Shown one piece after another: positions 52,376-64,000 of a stretch of DNA of 64,000 nucleotides. Numbering within the stretch: position 1 is the first letter of the stretch; the number at the start of each line of letters is the position of its first letter. The notes beneath the pieces are model-generated. The model was not told the DNA's origin. It searched no databases and saw only the letters and a list, made by a program, of their open reading frames with translations. A program made the translations under genes and the position numbers. This DNA is from Cyprinodon diabolis (lineage: Eukaryota > Chordata > Actinopteri > Cyprinodontiformes > Cyprinodontidae): positions 36,377,010 to 36,441,009 of the forward strand of contig CM060068.1 of NCBI GenBank assembly GCA_030533445.1, in the 5' to 3' direction.

Positions 52376-54888
52376 ATATAATAATCGAATAATGAAGTAA
52401 TATGAAATAATCAGCAACTAATTTAGTAATCGATTAAATATTAACGGGAGTATTTAGACTCTAAAATATGCCTTTAGCTGACAGAGCAACCCACTTGGAG
52501 GAGGAATTAAACCAAAATAAAAATAAAATAACATTTTGCATTTAAGATAAAAAAAACAACACATTTCTCCTGTAAGCATGCTCTATCTAGAACTCCTCAA
52601 GAGTTTCAAATGGTTTAATTATGCAAAAAGTCTTCTTTAAGGAACCTCTGGCTATCCGATTATTAATCGTTTAATTGTTTTGCAAAATACTCGTTAGATG
52701 AAGCCCTGAAGAGGACCGACAGTTAGACTTCTTTTTGACCAAAAAACTAAGATGGTGTGTTTAAAATAACTTCCCAAACTATATATATATATTTTTTTTA
52801 CTTCAGATGACATGACGCCTCTGGAAAAAAAATGCTTGATCAGTTGCAGCAGCAGACGGACACTTTTCCCTTTCTCTCAGGCACATGCATAAGACAGGTG
52901 GCAATTCAACTAGTTGCCAGAGGGGCAAAGCGCCATGCTCTTTTAAAAGACCCTATATAAAACCGTGTAGTTAATATCCTACCCACCTACACACATAAGG
53001 TCAACCACTGTGTGATTTAATCTTATAATCACACATCTGCTTCGGAAATCATAGTTTGCCAAATAATATTTGACTACTATTCAACATTAATTTGGGATTT
53101 TATATTAGCTTGATTTAATAACTCAATAAATCCTCCAATTTTCTTGTTCAAACACATAAATGGGAGAAGGTACTACTACCAGAGTTTCCGCAGACGGCCA
53201 GAAGCAAAAATGATTTCAAACATGTCATAGCTACACGTATCAATAAGTCTGACCTGTTGTGAAGCTTCAACTTGGATAATTGAAATCTAATGCTGTGAAA
53301 ATCTGAAAAATCAGTAGTGGATAACATCTCTCTCCCCGAAGCTGCACCCTAACTGTCAGGATAAAGCTAAAAACCTGAACTGGGGGCTTAATTTCTACCC
53401 TTCTTATTTTTTTATTTATTTGAAAAATGTAGAAGAAAATGTGAAGGACAAATAAGGCCTTAGAAAACAAAGCAACATTCTGAAAACAGATTCATGAAGT
53501 GAAAAATAGTCCAGTGTGGAAACAGCACAACCGCACACTCAGTCAGAGTGAGCAGTCTGCATTAAATATTTAATGATAAACTTCAAAAGAAATTATTCTT
53601 CTAATTCTCCAGTTCATCAGCATATTTTGATGTTGAAATTTCTTTTAAATCTGAAGAAATTAGGGAGAAAATGGGGAGAAGGAATAAATAAAAGCAAATA
53701 CTTGGGTAGATGCCTTTCTGCTGGCTGAATAATTAGACATGTCATATGCTTCATCCTTAACTGCTCGCTTCACAATTTAATCTGCTGGCTTTGTGAAGTT
53801 CTGTGTCTGCCCATCTGTTGCACTTGGGTGTCTGAAAGCCAGACTGGGGGCCGGCGGACATGTTCTGAGCGATCAAACACGCCCACGCTTCTGAAGCATC
53901 GAGCCAAAGCAGAGCATGTGGCTTTCAGAGGTTGTTAGACATCGTCACAGCTACAAATGGCCTGTTTCAGTGACACTTTACTCTGCTACACCTTTAAATT
54001 CATGTCGACTCCACAGCTGGACCAAACCAAATACTCCAAGTCATTGTTGCAGCCAAACAGCTCAAACTAAGAGGAATATTTACAATAAATGTTGCACCAT
54101 TTGATTCTTGAACCAAGTAAAGACTTTAAACTAAAAATTGTTTTAGAGGTTGGGAAAAAAAAACAAAAACAGGAAGTTTCAGTTTTATTCAGAATTTTTT
54201 TAAGCAAATTAATTTCAGTCTTCCTACATCCAGAAAGTCAAAACTAAAAAATACCTTTTATTATAACGAACACAAACTACTAAATATTTTTCTGTTTTAT
54301 TTATTTTTTTCCTTTTAGTGTCTAACATGATAATAATCAGTTTTAAAGGAAATTACAGTACTCTAAATAAATCATGATAAATCTGTTTAGCCTAGAATAA
54401 TAAAGTTGTGTAAGGAAAGCAATATTTTAAGAAAACTAAGGTTGCAAAAAATGTTTGGCTGAAAAAAAAAGACTTCTGAAACAAAGGCTTTTAGAGCTCA
54501 TTAGTGTTGGTTTTCTCCCTCTTCATCAATATTGTACAAAATATTGAGTTTATTGTGACGAAAACGTTGAATAAATCTAAGGAAGGATTTCCTTCAGCAT
54601 GTTCTACAACTACATAATTTGTTTACATTTTTTTTTGTTCAGCCCTTATTGATATTTATGTAACCAGTTCCCATTTAAAAAAATAAAACATACCAGAAGT
54701 ATTCATAATCCAGTGACAGGTGGCTGAATAATCCCAGTTGAAGTTTGTTCAAAAGAAAACATTTAAACCAGAAAAAAAGTGTATTAGAAAAACAAAACAG
54801 TGGACAATAGAAAAATGATTTTTCAGATTCTCAATTCCCAAACTTGCAGATTTTATTTTCACAGCTTCAAACTTCTGGCTGTGTTTTA

Positions 54889-54892
54889 GTGT

Positions 54893-54923
<31 letters not shown>

Positions 54924-54930
54924 GGGGGGG
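54889..54930. repeat. (TG)n followed by a 24-nt G run
   Basis: About nine TG units pass directly into 24 consecutive G at 54907-54930. The tract could form a G-quadruplex on the plus strand; such homopolymers are also prone to length error in assemblies. Confidence 0.93.
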
Positions 54931-55049
54931 CACAGAAGTAGCCAGCCAAAATGGCACATGTAGCCAGACTGATATGAGTATAACTGAGTTGAGTTCTACG
55001 TTATCAATCTGGGATGGCTGCCGTTCAGTCTGTCAGTGAAAAGGAGGGA

Positions 55050-55700
55050 CGTTTAGTAAGATACTTTGAGCTGATTGGGCGACGTGCCAGCTAGTACCCG
55101 TCTTCCATAATATGCTTACAGCCAATAGCAGCAGCGAATCGTGACGTTTCGTAACCTGATAAATCTAACTTTTTCCAAATCCTGTCGGCAGAAAAGCAGA
55201 GACATCTTTACCATCTACAAATGCACAAAGTTCTCTTTGTTTTTTAAATGAGAAATTATCGCTATTTTAGCTAAAACCGTGTCAATGGTGGTATAAAAAG
55301 GTGAGTCCTCAGGCGTAGCCATGTTTGTAATTAACCAGGTAGGCCCTTCTGACTGTCTTCATTCCTACATGTCAAAAAACCCTGCTGGACTGTCATTGGT
55401 CCGACTCGCTGCTTGTTACGGGACAGACGTATTAGCGAGAGTCTTTCAACATGGGTTTTGGATGGATTGTTCTTGCAACATTCCAGCTTGCAAGGTTACA
55501 ACACAGTGACTTAACAACCAATGCCCTGTACTTGCTTTCAGTGACCGTAGGAACTGGAAATGTCAATACAGTAAATGCACCAGGGAGCGTTATCACAGAT
55601 CCTTCCTCCCAGCAGCTGGAAGACTCCATGACCACCACTGTTCCCAACAACCTCAATAAGTTTTTACATTCATGCTGATTTTGCACAGTTTCTACCTTAG
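55050..55700. other. GC-richer block, unassigned
   Basis: About 650 bp with higher GC than its flanks. Contains several overlapping frames of 60-84 codons on both strands (for example plus 55451-55678), none with a recognisable domain, and stop-free overlap on both strands argues against true coding. It could be an old retroposed sequence, an unlisted repeat or a conserved element. Confidence 0.35.
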
Positions 55701-57399
55701 TCAGTTAAATAACCTGCTGCTGTCATTTTGCACATCTCTGATGTTGCTGCTGTTTTAAAATATCCATTACGGTAAAAATGTCCATAGCTGTATACTGGTT
55801 ATTCATTCTCCAGGTGCACCATTTTATATTGTTAAAACACTTTACAGTACGGCATTTTATATTGTTTTTTTTGACTCTTCACAATTATTTATTTTATACA
55901 CTCTAAGGTCCACATTTGTGTGACCATATTTTTTTCGATAATATTTTTGCTGCTGTAACACCAATAGTCCTACAATGGGTGGGACTATTGGTTCTATTTT
56001 TCAACATAAGAAGTATTTATTTTTTAAGGTTTAAATTCCTTTATATTTTCAAACAACAAGACTTTTTTTTTTCTTTTGACCTGCATGGAATCATGGGAAA
56101 TGTTGATCACTAAAAGATTCCCTGGCTGTATCCTTCATATTGTCCAAAAAGAGGAAACCTTAGCTAGCTGTACTGTATTTGAAGGAGCCAGAAGGATTGG
56201 GACGGCCTTCGCTGCAGCACTGCTTTCCAATGATCTGCCACTGAATTAAGACAAACCCCAAATAGAGCTTCTTCAACAAATGGTTAAAGTTGTTATTGTA
56301 CATCTGTTACACCTGTAAACCAACAGGTTACACATGCAAAAAGGTTAGCTGCAGCGCTCCTCAAAGCAAACAAGATCTGTGCAACCACCCAAATGAACCA
56401 GTGGACTGAAAATCCAGAGGTTTTGTTTTTACCAATGACACAAACTTGATTAAAAGTGAAATGTACTTTTTCATTTATTCCATTTGGCATGGATTAGGAT
56501 GGTTTAATGAGGATGACAGCTACAACTTAACTCTGACCTGGGACTCGTGAGCGGCTGTTTCCAGCTAAGCCCATTCAGCAGTCGAGGCTCAAACGCCATC
56601 CATATAAGGTCGGACCGGGAGACTGGGAGCGTTATCACCCCCTGAGTTCCTTTACGGCTCTGCTCCACAGTCACAGAACATGTAGGGAACATTGATGGTG
56701 AAGGGTCTGAGGCTTTTCTTTGACAACCAGCCAAAGAACGATAACCTCAGAGTTAAAAGACGGCTCCCACATGATGTGTAATTTTAGAGTCTGCTGTAGC
56801 TCAACCTAACAGGCCCATTCTAAATATAAAAAGGAAGAAAAAAAAGATGTGCAGAGACACCTCTATATCTTTGGATGATAAATACACTGAGACAACATTT
56901 TGTCTAAGGAATCTCCTCTATAGAGATAATTTAGTTCTGGGGTTTGAAACCTTAATAATCCAAATAGCCATTTTCGCCCAAGTCCAACTCAGCATAAGTT
57001 GTGCAGACCGACAAATATTATATAATGCTTTAATAAAAGACATTTGTGTTAAATATCTTTTATAGAAAATCTGTTACAATTTCAGACATCCAACAATTAA
57101 TTTGCATGTTTAGCTTCATAAAAATGAAGCAAGGATTTTCTTCTAGGATGTTATTTGATGTATTTTGTTTTATTTTTATGTGATTCTGTTGTGAAATCAA
57201 ATCTTGTTTAAAAAAACTGAACTCCTGTTTTTGCATTCAAACAAGTTGTTTAGTAGAACTTCACAATATATAGAACAATATCAAGCTAATTTAATCCCAG
57301 CAATATTTTAAGTTTAAAAATCACTTACCTGAGACAGAGTTACAAGGGTTCAAACAATCATTCAAATTTCACACTCTTCTGCAACACAGGCAAAACACA

Positions 57400-58550
57400 A
57401 CTTAATACAAAGAAGAACTATAACAAATGCTCTAAAAGAGATTACTTATAAATATAATAAGCAGAACTCTTCAGTGTTTATGTGTATCCTGGTTGCATCA
57501 AAAGCATTTGATAGGGTAAACCACAGAAAACTATTCACAAAACTGACACAAAAAGGAGTACCAGAGTATATTGTTCGTATTTTGAAGTACTGGTATAATC
57601 AGCAAACACTGCAGATTAAATGGGGGGAATGTGTCTCGGCTCCATTCAAAGTTAGTAATGGGGTGAGGCAGGGCGGGATTTTGTCCCCAGTTCTCTTTAA
57701 CTTGTATCTGGATTAACTGTCACACAAGTTGAGAGCTTGTCACACTGGTTGTGTGGCTGGTGACTCGGTACTTAATCACCTGATGTATGCAGATGATTTA
57801 GTAATATTTAGCCCTAGTACTGCTGGGTTACAGCAACTACTTAACATCTGCTCTGAGTATGGTCTGGAACACGACATAAAGTACAATCCATCTAAAAGTG
57901 TGATCATGATCTGTAAGAGTAAGGAAGATAAATCTACTGAGTTTCCAGATTTTCTGCTGTCAAATACTGTGCTGGGTGTTACAAACAAAACCAAGTAACT
58001 TGGGCACATGATCACAGAAAATCTGTCAGACGATGATATTTGTAGACAATGTAGATTGTATGCTCAAGCTAATACCCTTGCTCGTAAATTCGGTTCATTT
58101 ACTGATAAAGTCAAAGTGGAACTATTTAATGCATATTGTACCTCTCTGTACACTGCTCACCTGTGGATTACATATAGAAAAATCAACCTGCAAAGGCTGC
58201 AGGTGGCCTATAATGATGCTATGCGGGTACTTTTGAAACGTCCAAGATGGTCCAGTGCAAGTGAGATGTTTGTCACAGCAAGAGTCAATACCCTACAAGC
58301 TGTTTTACGAAAGTTAATGTACAAGTTTATTTGTAGATTAAATGCATCTGAAAACGATATTATTTTGTCACTTACTGATACCACACGTAGTGCAATCCGA
58401 TATCAGTCTAAGCTGTGGAGACACTGGTATATCTGTCTTCTTAAAGTTCCTATTTAGTCGACAATGGTACTTGTATTGTGTTTTTATCATTAACTATTTT
58501 TAACTTATTTTATGTATTTATTGGACCATGAGTCCGGAATAAAGTTTATC
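57400..58550 (+). pseudogene. LINE reverse transcriptase, single frame with two stops and motif A mutated
   Basis: One reading frame runs from about 57400 to the TAG at 58455, broken only by TAA at 57714-57716 and TAA at 57996-57998, with no frameshift. It reads CILVASKAFDRVNHRKLF (motif A), NGVRQGGILSPVLFNLYLD (motif B), NHLMYADDLVIFSPS (motif C, both Asp kept) and a thumb/C-terminal part. In motif A the Asp expected before ASKAFD is Val (GTT at 57492), which removes a catalytic metal ligand. The element is 5'-truncated. After the stop comes a short 3' UTR with AATAAAG and a (TCTA)n tail to 58567. Clade not settled (jockey/CR1 superfamily style). Confidence 0.88.
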
Positions 58551-58567
58551 TATCTATCCATCTATCT
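58544..58567. repeat. (TCTA)n tail of the LINE
   Basis: Five to six TCTA-type units directly after AATAAAGTT, as expected for a LINE that ends in a short microsatellite instead of poly-A. Confidence 0.85.
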
Positions 58568-60499
58568 AAAAAAGCAGATATGCACCTATACATTTCAAAA
58601 CACAAATTCAAGTACCGTAATAGATTAACGCTATGACGTTTCCTCCAATCGAGATTTTAATATCCAATTAAAGCGGTTCCTTATGAGGAAGTTTAAGCTG
58701 CAGGTGTTGCTATTGCCTTCACAACTGCTAAAGTAGTTTAAATTCTAATTGCACAAAACTCTTTTTAAATTTTTGTTTAAACAAATTTGAATTAGTAAAG
58801 AGTGTTTTCTTTCTGCTACTAGCTTTGTTAACAGCTAATTAAGGAAATACATTTTTACATTTGTTTTAACACAATCATACCAAGTTGAACTTAATCCAAT
58901 ATTTGTTGTGATTTTTGTTTGTTTTCGTTACATTTTTAACATCTATTTTTCCCTTTCTATCATTTTGAATACAGTTAAAGTAAATAATTAGAATACTCTC
59001 TAAATATGAGGAAGATCACAGATAAGACAAAAGCTTGGAGACTAAAAACCAGACTGATCAAATTATTGATTTGTTATTCAAAATCTAGTTATTTTATGGA
59101 GCATTGTTGGACTTGCGCTCTTAATATTTGGCGGTGCATGATTTTTCTTCATCTCTAGATTTTGTTTATTTTTAGTTTATGTTTACTTGTTGCTTATAAT
59201 GATAAAAAGAGCCTCGAAAACTGTACTACACAAAACAATAACCATTAACTTCTAATTTTGCTTTAAAGTCTGCTATAAAAATAAGAAATTTGACCCAAAT
59301 AGTTCCACACACGAAGGACATTAAGCCATTCCCTTCAACAGCAGTGCACCTTTCCTGCGTTCCTCACAATAATGCCATCATAATATGAAGCATATGTTCA
59401 GCAGCAAAATTAATTTAAACGACGAGAGAAAATAAAATTAAATTTACTGTGATCTCTCTGTACCAGAGATACCTCAGGACAGGGTTTTGTATGAAAAGCA
59501 GAAACCATTCTAAAAATACTTATCCAGGAGCATTGTTTGTCTGACCCTAATTTTGCTGATGAATCATTACTAAATGTGCATATATTAAGGAACGTCTTCT
59601 TTTTTAAAGAAAAAGCAGAATTTCTATTATGTCTAACCTTCAATGAGGTGCGGACTAGACAAAAGATGTGCATTCATTAGAGATGATAATGAAATTACAC
59701 CCTACAATGTGCATAATGGCACATAATGGATCCAATAGATTCCATGTGCCACCTAGACGATGACAACAAATGAGCAGGACTAGATAATATAATAGCCGGT
59801 TGAGTTTATGCAGTAAACACTTGGTACAGGATAACAAAGGCAAACTTTGTCTTTCTTTGATGTGTTTTCTAACTGGATTTTTTTTATAATTGGGTCTGTA
59901 TGCATATTTGGAAATATTTAGTAGATAGGAGGTGTTCTTGCTTATAGGCTAAGGAGGACATGTAAACTATGCACAAAGATCCAGGTCTTTACTTTCAATT
60001 TTTATAACAAATCATATGCATAACTGCAGAGGTCGGATGTCATTGTAATGGACAGTTGCAGTGACAGATAAAGTTGATTTTCCTTATTATCAAACTGTTG
60101 GGAAAAGAGAGCAGGAATTTATGACATCATGAAAAGATGAGGGGAAAAAATACAAAAAAAGAGAGAGCATCATAATTACCAAAAGCCTTTAGTGGTTTGG
60201 TGGCTTCTAATGCCGTAGGGAGGTCTAAGTAGATGTGTAGTGGGAGCCAGAACAATGACGTTCTGGAAAAATTTCAACATGGCTATCCAATTTAATATCA
60301 CATAAGGAAGGGGCTCAAATTTATGTTTTTAATTTGAAATGATCAGAATTGTGCCCTTGAGACTGATAAAAAAAATGTTGCATAAGGGCAAAAAAAAAAA
60401 AGATTTTGTCTACATTTGTTTCCTGTTTCAAAGGGGCCATATTTGCTTTATGTTGGTCTGTACTTGGATACCAGTTTATCTAGTCGGAGCACTGGTAAA

Positions 60500-60785
60500 T
60501 CGATCTAGAAACAAATAAAAAAAAGTCTTAAATTAAGTGTATTTATCCCTAACTTGAGTAGGTAAATGAGATAGTTTGCCAATGGAATGAGTATTTTTAC
60601 TATTAAAATAATATAATTAGATAATATGCACTTGAAATAAGACAATGCAATTGTGTTTTCTTATTTTACATGTAAATTGTCTTGTTCCATTGACAAAGTG
60701 TCTCTTTTACCTCCTCAATCCAAGAACAAACACACTTATTTTAAGAAACAATGACTTATTTGGATTTCTATTTTTTCCAGTGTAT
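60500..60785. repeat. probable dispersed repeat, unclassified
   Basis: CTTATTTTAAGAAACAATGAC and GACTTATTTGGATTTC with TTTTTTCCAGTGTA at the end are words of a common fish DNA-transposon-derived repeat. CCAATGGAATGAGTATTTTTAC recurs inverted near 46076-46097 (GTAAAAATACTCATTCCATTGG), so a second piece lies there. Confidence 0.5.
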
Positions 60786-61689
60786 CAGATCTGCTCAAGC
60801 CCTTTACCTGCTGGAGACATAACACTATATGATTGGCTTAATGTTGCCACAATGACCTAAAAGACTGTGGTCATTTTGGACAATAACATATTGCGGCACC
60901 AGTGTAACTGCTCAGGAGAATCTGTAGTGTTTTTGCTTCTAATGATCAATGAAGTTACACTTTATGGATTAGAAAACTGAAACTGGTGAATAAAGTAACT
61001 AAAAGAATTTGGTATGAAGGGCAGAGCTGGATAGTACTCTGGCGAGCTGTGTTCAGTAACAAACTGGTTAGCCTCCAGTAGCTCAGTCAGTTAAACAAAT
61101 AAGCTTTTTGTCAACAAGAACCGTCCAATTTTTACAAGTAGATAAACTGTTGTTTTCTTTGTCTAAAATCTCCATGAAGGAATTTTTTGGGAGATGTTTC
61201 ATTTGTTCTTTCCTGCCCCCCAGATTCAAATAACAAGGGGCAATCAAACTTGTTACTGTCACGTTGTTAAATGTCAGAGCTCTGTGTCTTAGAATCCAGC
61301 ACTTGCCTTCAAGACTGAAAAAAAATGTTTTTCTACTTTTGGCTCCTTTGGGTTGCCAAAGGAAATATAAAAGAGGAAATACTGTCTAGGTAATGGTAAA
61401 TAAAGACTCCAGAAATATTTGAATCTCATGAAAATGGCGAAATACAGTTGGAATGGCATTGACATTTTGTGACATCATCAGCAGAGGCAGATCCCAAGCA
61501 GATCAGACCACCCAACAGATCTGGTACCTATACCTGTGTAGTGTTTTGTCTGGAGGAACCAACGACTGAGGCAGATTGTGCGAACTTGAAAAGAGCTAAA
61601 AACATTTCATGCATTATTAAACTAACAAACCCTTAAATTAACTTAACACTCTGTCCTATCTTGTCTTTATGAGAGCATGTTGAAAACAA

Positions 61690-62040
61690 CTTGTTAGGAG
61701 GGGCTTGAAAAGTTCAGTTTAGGCAACTGGACATGAAGTATTCTAGAAGACGTTTCAACTCTAATCCAAGAGGCTTCTTCAGTTCTAAGTAGTGGCAGGG
61801 AGAACTGAGAATATTAGTGTAAGAAAGAATTAGGGAGAATAAAAGGTGGCTCTTATTCCTCCTACTGGATTGGCCAAGGATGTCACCTGGAGTGTTAACA
61901 GTTGTTAGGATGTTCTGATGGGTCGTTAAACCCCTCATCAATAGTTAAAAAACAATCAACTACAAATTGTTTCTAAGGCTGAAGATATTTCGCTTCCCAT
62001 CCAGGAAGCTTTTTAAATTGAAAAAGTCAGAATGAGAATT
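61690..62040. repeat. probable dispersed repeat (Penelope-like words, tentative)
   Basis: GAAGACGTTTCAACTCTAATC, CCAAGAGGCTTCTTCAGTTC and ATTGGCCAAGGATGTCACC belong to a repeat that is frequent in fish and that I associate, with low certainty, with Penelope-like elements. No ORF or borders. Confidence 0.4.
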
Positions 62041-62734
62041 GAGTTTGAAGCTTTATACAGTGGAACAAAAAACAAAGCCTTGATTTGGCTTAGAAAACAT
62101 GCAAATTGGACTGTCTACATAGACAAGTACCAGGCATGCTTGGACTGGTAATCTGTGATACCGGGCATTTGCCCGGTGGGCCAGTCCTAATTTCAGCATG
62201 TGAGGGCCGGCCCTCCTTAAATCATACTGGCCCCAACACTTACTCTTTGGCCAAAGCACCTACCTGCGACATTAAATAACTCAAGGAGCTCAAGAAGCAA
62301 TACAAGGTTAACTACCTAGATGATGCATGCAGTATATATAGCCCTTCCTTGTCATCAAAATCTTTGTGACAGTTGGCATATGGTGTAATTTTCTATTTCT
62401 TCACACTGTAAAATCCTTGCAACAAACTAAATTATAGTAAAACTAAAATGCTTTCTTTAAACCAAACTAAAATGTTCCTCTTATATTTGGCAAATTTACT
62501 GTATGTTCTAATATTTTGCAAAGATATGTTGCGGTGCATGATGGGGTTTTGCATCTAAAGGCTAACGTTTCCCATCTTACGTGCATTGTTGCCAGGTTGG
62601 GATGTTTCCCAATCTGGTTTCTGTTTCCCAGTCCATAAGTGGGCCAGTGTAGATGAAAAAATGCCAGGGCAAAAAATTGTTCCCAGTCTGAGCCCTGTAT
62701 CGGGTACTGCAGGCTAACAAATAACCCAAAACAG

Positions 62735-62835
62735 CCCACTTCTCTCGTGTAGACAGCTGGAGATGGGCACCAGCACCCCTTGCAATCCCCCCAGCTGGGA
62801 TGAAGTGTGACAGAAAATGTATGTATGGATGGTAT
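62735..62835 (+). mobile_element. 3' end of a V-SINE-type repeat
   Basis: CTGGAGATGGGCACCAGCACC, a CCCCCCAGCTGGGATGAAG stretch and GACAGAAAATGTATGTATGG match the final part of fish V-SINEs, like the 3' end of the copy at 27292-27640. The head and centre are missing. Confidence 0.6.
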
Positions 62836-64000
62836 AAAGTATTGTCTAGTTTTTTTTATAGTGATTTCATCTCAATGAAGAAGAGTTTATCAGTAGTTTA
62901 TGATATAAACAGGTTTATTACAGTATGTTAAACATGCAAAACAATAATTATTTCCTTTTGCTTCTAATAAAATACACCTTATCCTAGATCTACCAAATCT
63001 AATCACAAGCATTGGTTACAGTAGAGTGCACAGCATATAACCAGGTGGAAGGTGAACAACACATACTGGCAAGAAACTAGGAGTAATTGCTTCCTCGGAT
63101 TTCATGCACTCTAATGATTTTAGGCATAAGGCCACCAACACATACACACTGAGACACATAGACATAAAGCAAGTCGCATGCAAGAGGCTGAACCCGGTAT
63201 CCACTTTTTCTTCCAGCTCTGGCTAAGACCAGCACAGGGAGATTTACTGTCTCTGTGCATGGAGTACCTCTGACTCACCAATTATGAGGCAAACCTGCAA
63301 ATATGAGACAGGGAAGATCTCCCTATGCTGCTGGCAGCAGGCAGGATTTGACTTATCAAAATAAATGTGCAACAGCATCTATTTTGACTGTACTGTCTAT
63401 TCTTCAAGCTTAGTGGAAAAAACATTAGAGGGAAAAAAGAATCCCAGTATAAGTGTACTGGTTTAGTGAATTTAATCTGTATCCTAAAATACAGACAAAT
63501 AGTGATTATTAAGTTACCTGGTTACACAGAAAAAAGAAACTGATCAAAGCTAAAATTGATGACATAATTTAACAATTTCAGTCAAGGTGTAAATTGGCAA
63601 GAAATTGGGAATCCTATGCGTATCACGATACGATTTATCCAGATACATTAACAAAAACAATATACTATGACTTTCCTAATATATAATATAGCTCTAGAAA
63701 AACCTCATGAAATGTTGTTGATCTGCTGCCAACTAGTTGCTAAAGGTCACAGTTATAGAAAAGGAAGACAGTGACATGAATATTTGCCTAAAAATATTAT
63801 CATACATCTAATATCCTTTTGACCATATTTTGAGTCAATACCAACATTTTCTGATAAAATATAATATTGCCATTTAAATTATTACAAATACTGTCTAATG
63901 AAACATCACAATATTTGAAAGTATTTATTTTTTCTAAGATATTTACAGTGACATTCTCTTGGAGGACCCTCTATATACAAACAAGTACCTTCTTATTCTC

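Larger units (their letters stand above)
50789..52709. mobile_element. possible outer element enclosing two inner insertions
   Basis: The left edge CAAGGGCTGTAACAATTAAT and the right edge, read inverted (CAGGGCTTCATCTAACGAG), look like worn terminal inverted repeats of a hAT-like family rich in TTAATCG words; TAATCGATTAA-type words lie inside both ends. No target duplication was found, so this is tentative. Confidence 0.4.
26562..64000 (-). other. adcy5 intron 1 (window part)
   Basis: At least 37 kb upstream of exon 2 with no exon-like sequence; its assignment to intron 1 is inferred from the missing first exon. Repeats are listed separately. I see no gene or recognised repeat in 30380-31040, 31920-33430, 37840-38620, 39110-39700, 40300-43600, 43810-45500, 46100-46900, 47280-48900, 49340-50630, 52720-54880, 55700-57390, 58570-60500, 60800-61690, 62040-62730 and 62840-64000. 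Short ORFs there lack codon-level or motif support. Confidence 0.6.

Overview
The window is vertebrate nuclear DNA, almost certainly from a ray-finned fish. The reasons are AT-rich introns with GT-AG splice sites, five coding exons of a vertebrate-type adenylyl cyclase, and a dense load of teleost-style mobile DNA: Tc1/mariner, hAT, V-SINE and tRNA-SINEs, CR1/L2- and RTE-like LINEs, and LTR fragments. There are no operons, rRNA or tRNA genes, and no CRISPR array.

The only host gene I can support is on the minus strand. Five exons read from high to low coordinates: 26412-26561, 25339-25460, 6359-6470, 1143-1270 and 145-303. They join in phase (150+122+112+128+159 bp) into about 223 continuous residues: the last membrane helix of the first transmembrane set, the linker helix, and most of the first catalytic domain (C1a) of adenylyl cyclase type 5 (adcy5; type 6 is the only serious alternative). 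The Mg-binding Asp residues and the phosphate-contact Arg are present. The gene runs out of the window at the low end (rest of C1, second membrane set, C2). At the high end no first exon is visible, so intron 1 is inferred to exceed 37 kb.

Layout: 1-6470 holds exons 6, 5 and 4, an old CR1/L2-type LINE, a (TG)n tract, a PIF-Harbinger-like MITE and a short hAT-type MITE. 6471-25338 is intron 3 (about 19 kb), with two tRNA-derived SINEs, two (TA)n arrays, a solo-LTR-like end, a second MITE copy, and an antisense RTE-like LINE split by a 1.15 kb hAT element that carries a decayed BED-finger transposase fragment. 25339-26561 holds exons 3 and 2. 26562-64000 is intron 1, with a V-SINE, a 119-bp inverted repeat, three copies of one non-autonomous hAT family (each with a perfect 8-bp target duplication and each inserted into another repeat), two Tc1-type transposase remnants plus further scraps, a LINE reverse-transcriptase remnant at 57.4-58.55 kb, and several unclassified dispersed repeats.

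I see no new gene system. The most informative features are the layered insertions, which give a relative order of transposition events inside one intron, and the inverted repeats in intron 1 upstream of exon 2, which could fold in the pre-mRNA. Family names for repeats come from recognition by eye, without a library search, and carry moderate confidence unless target duplications or catalytic motifs support them.
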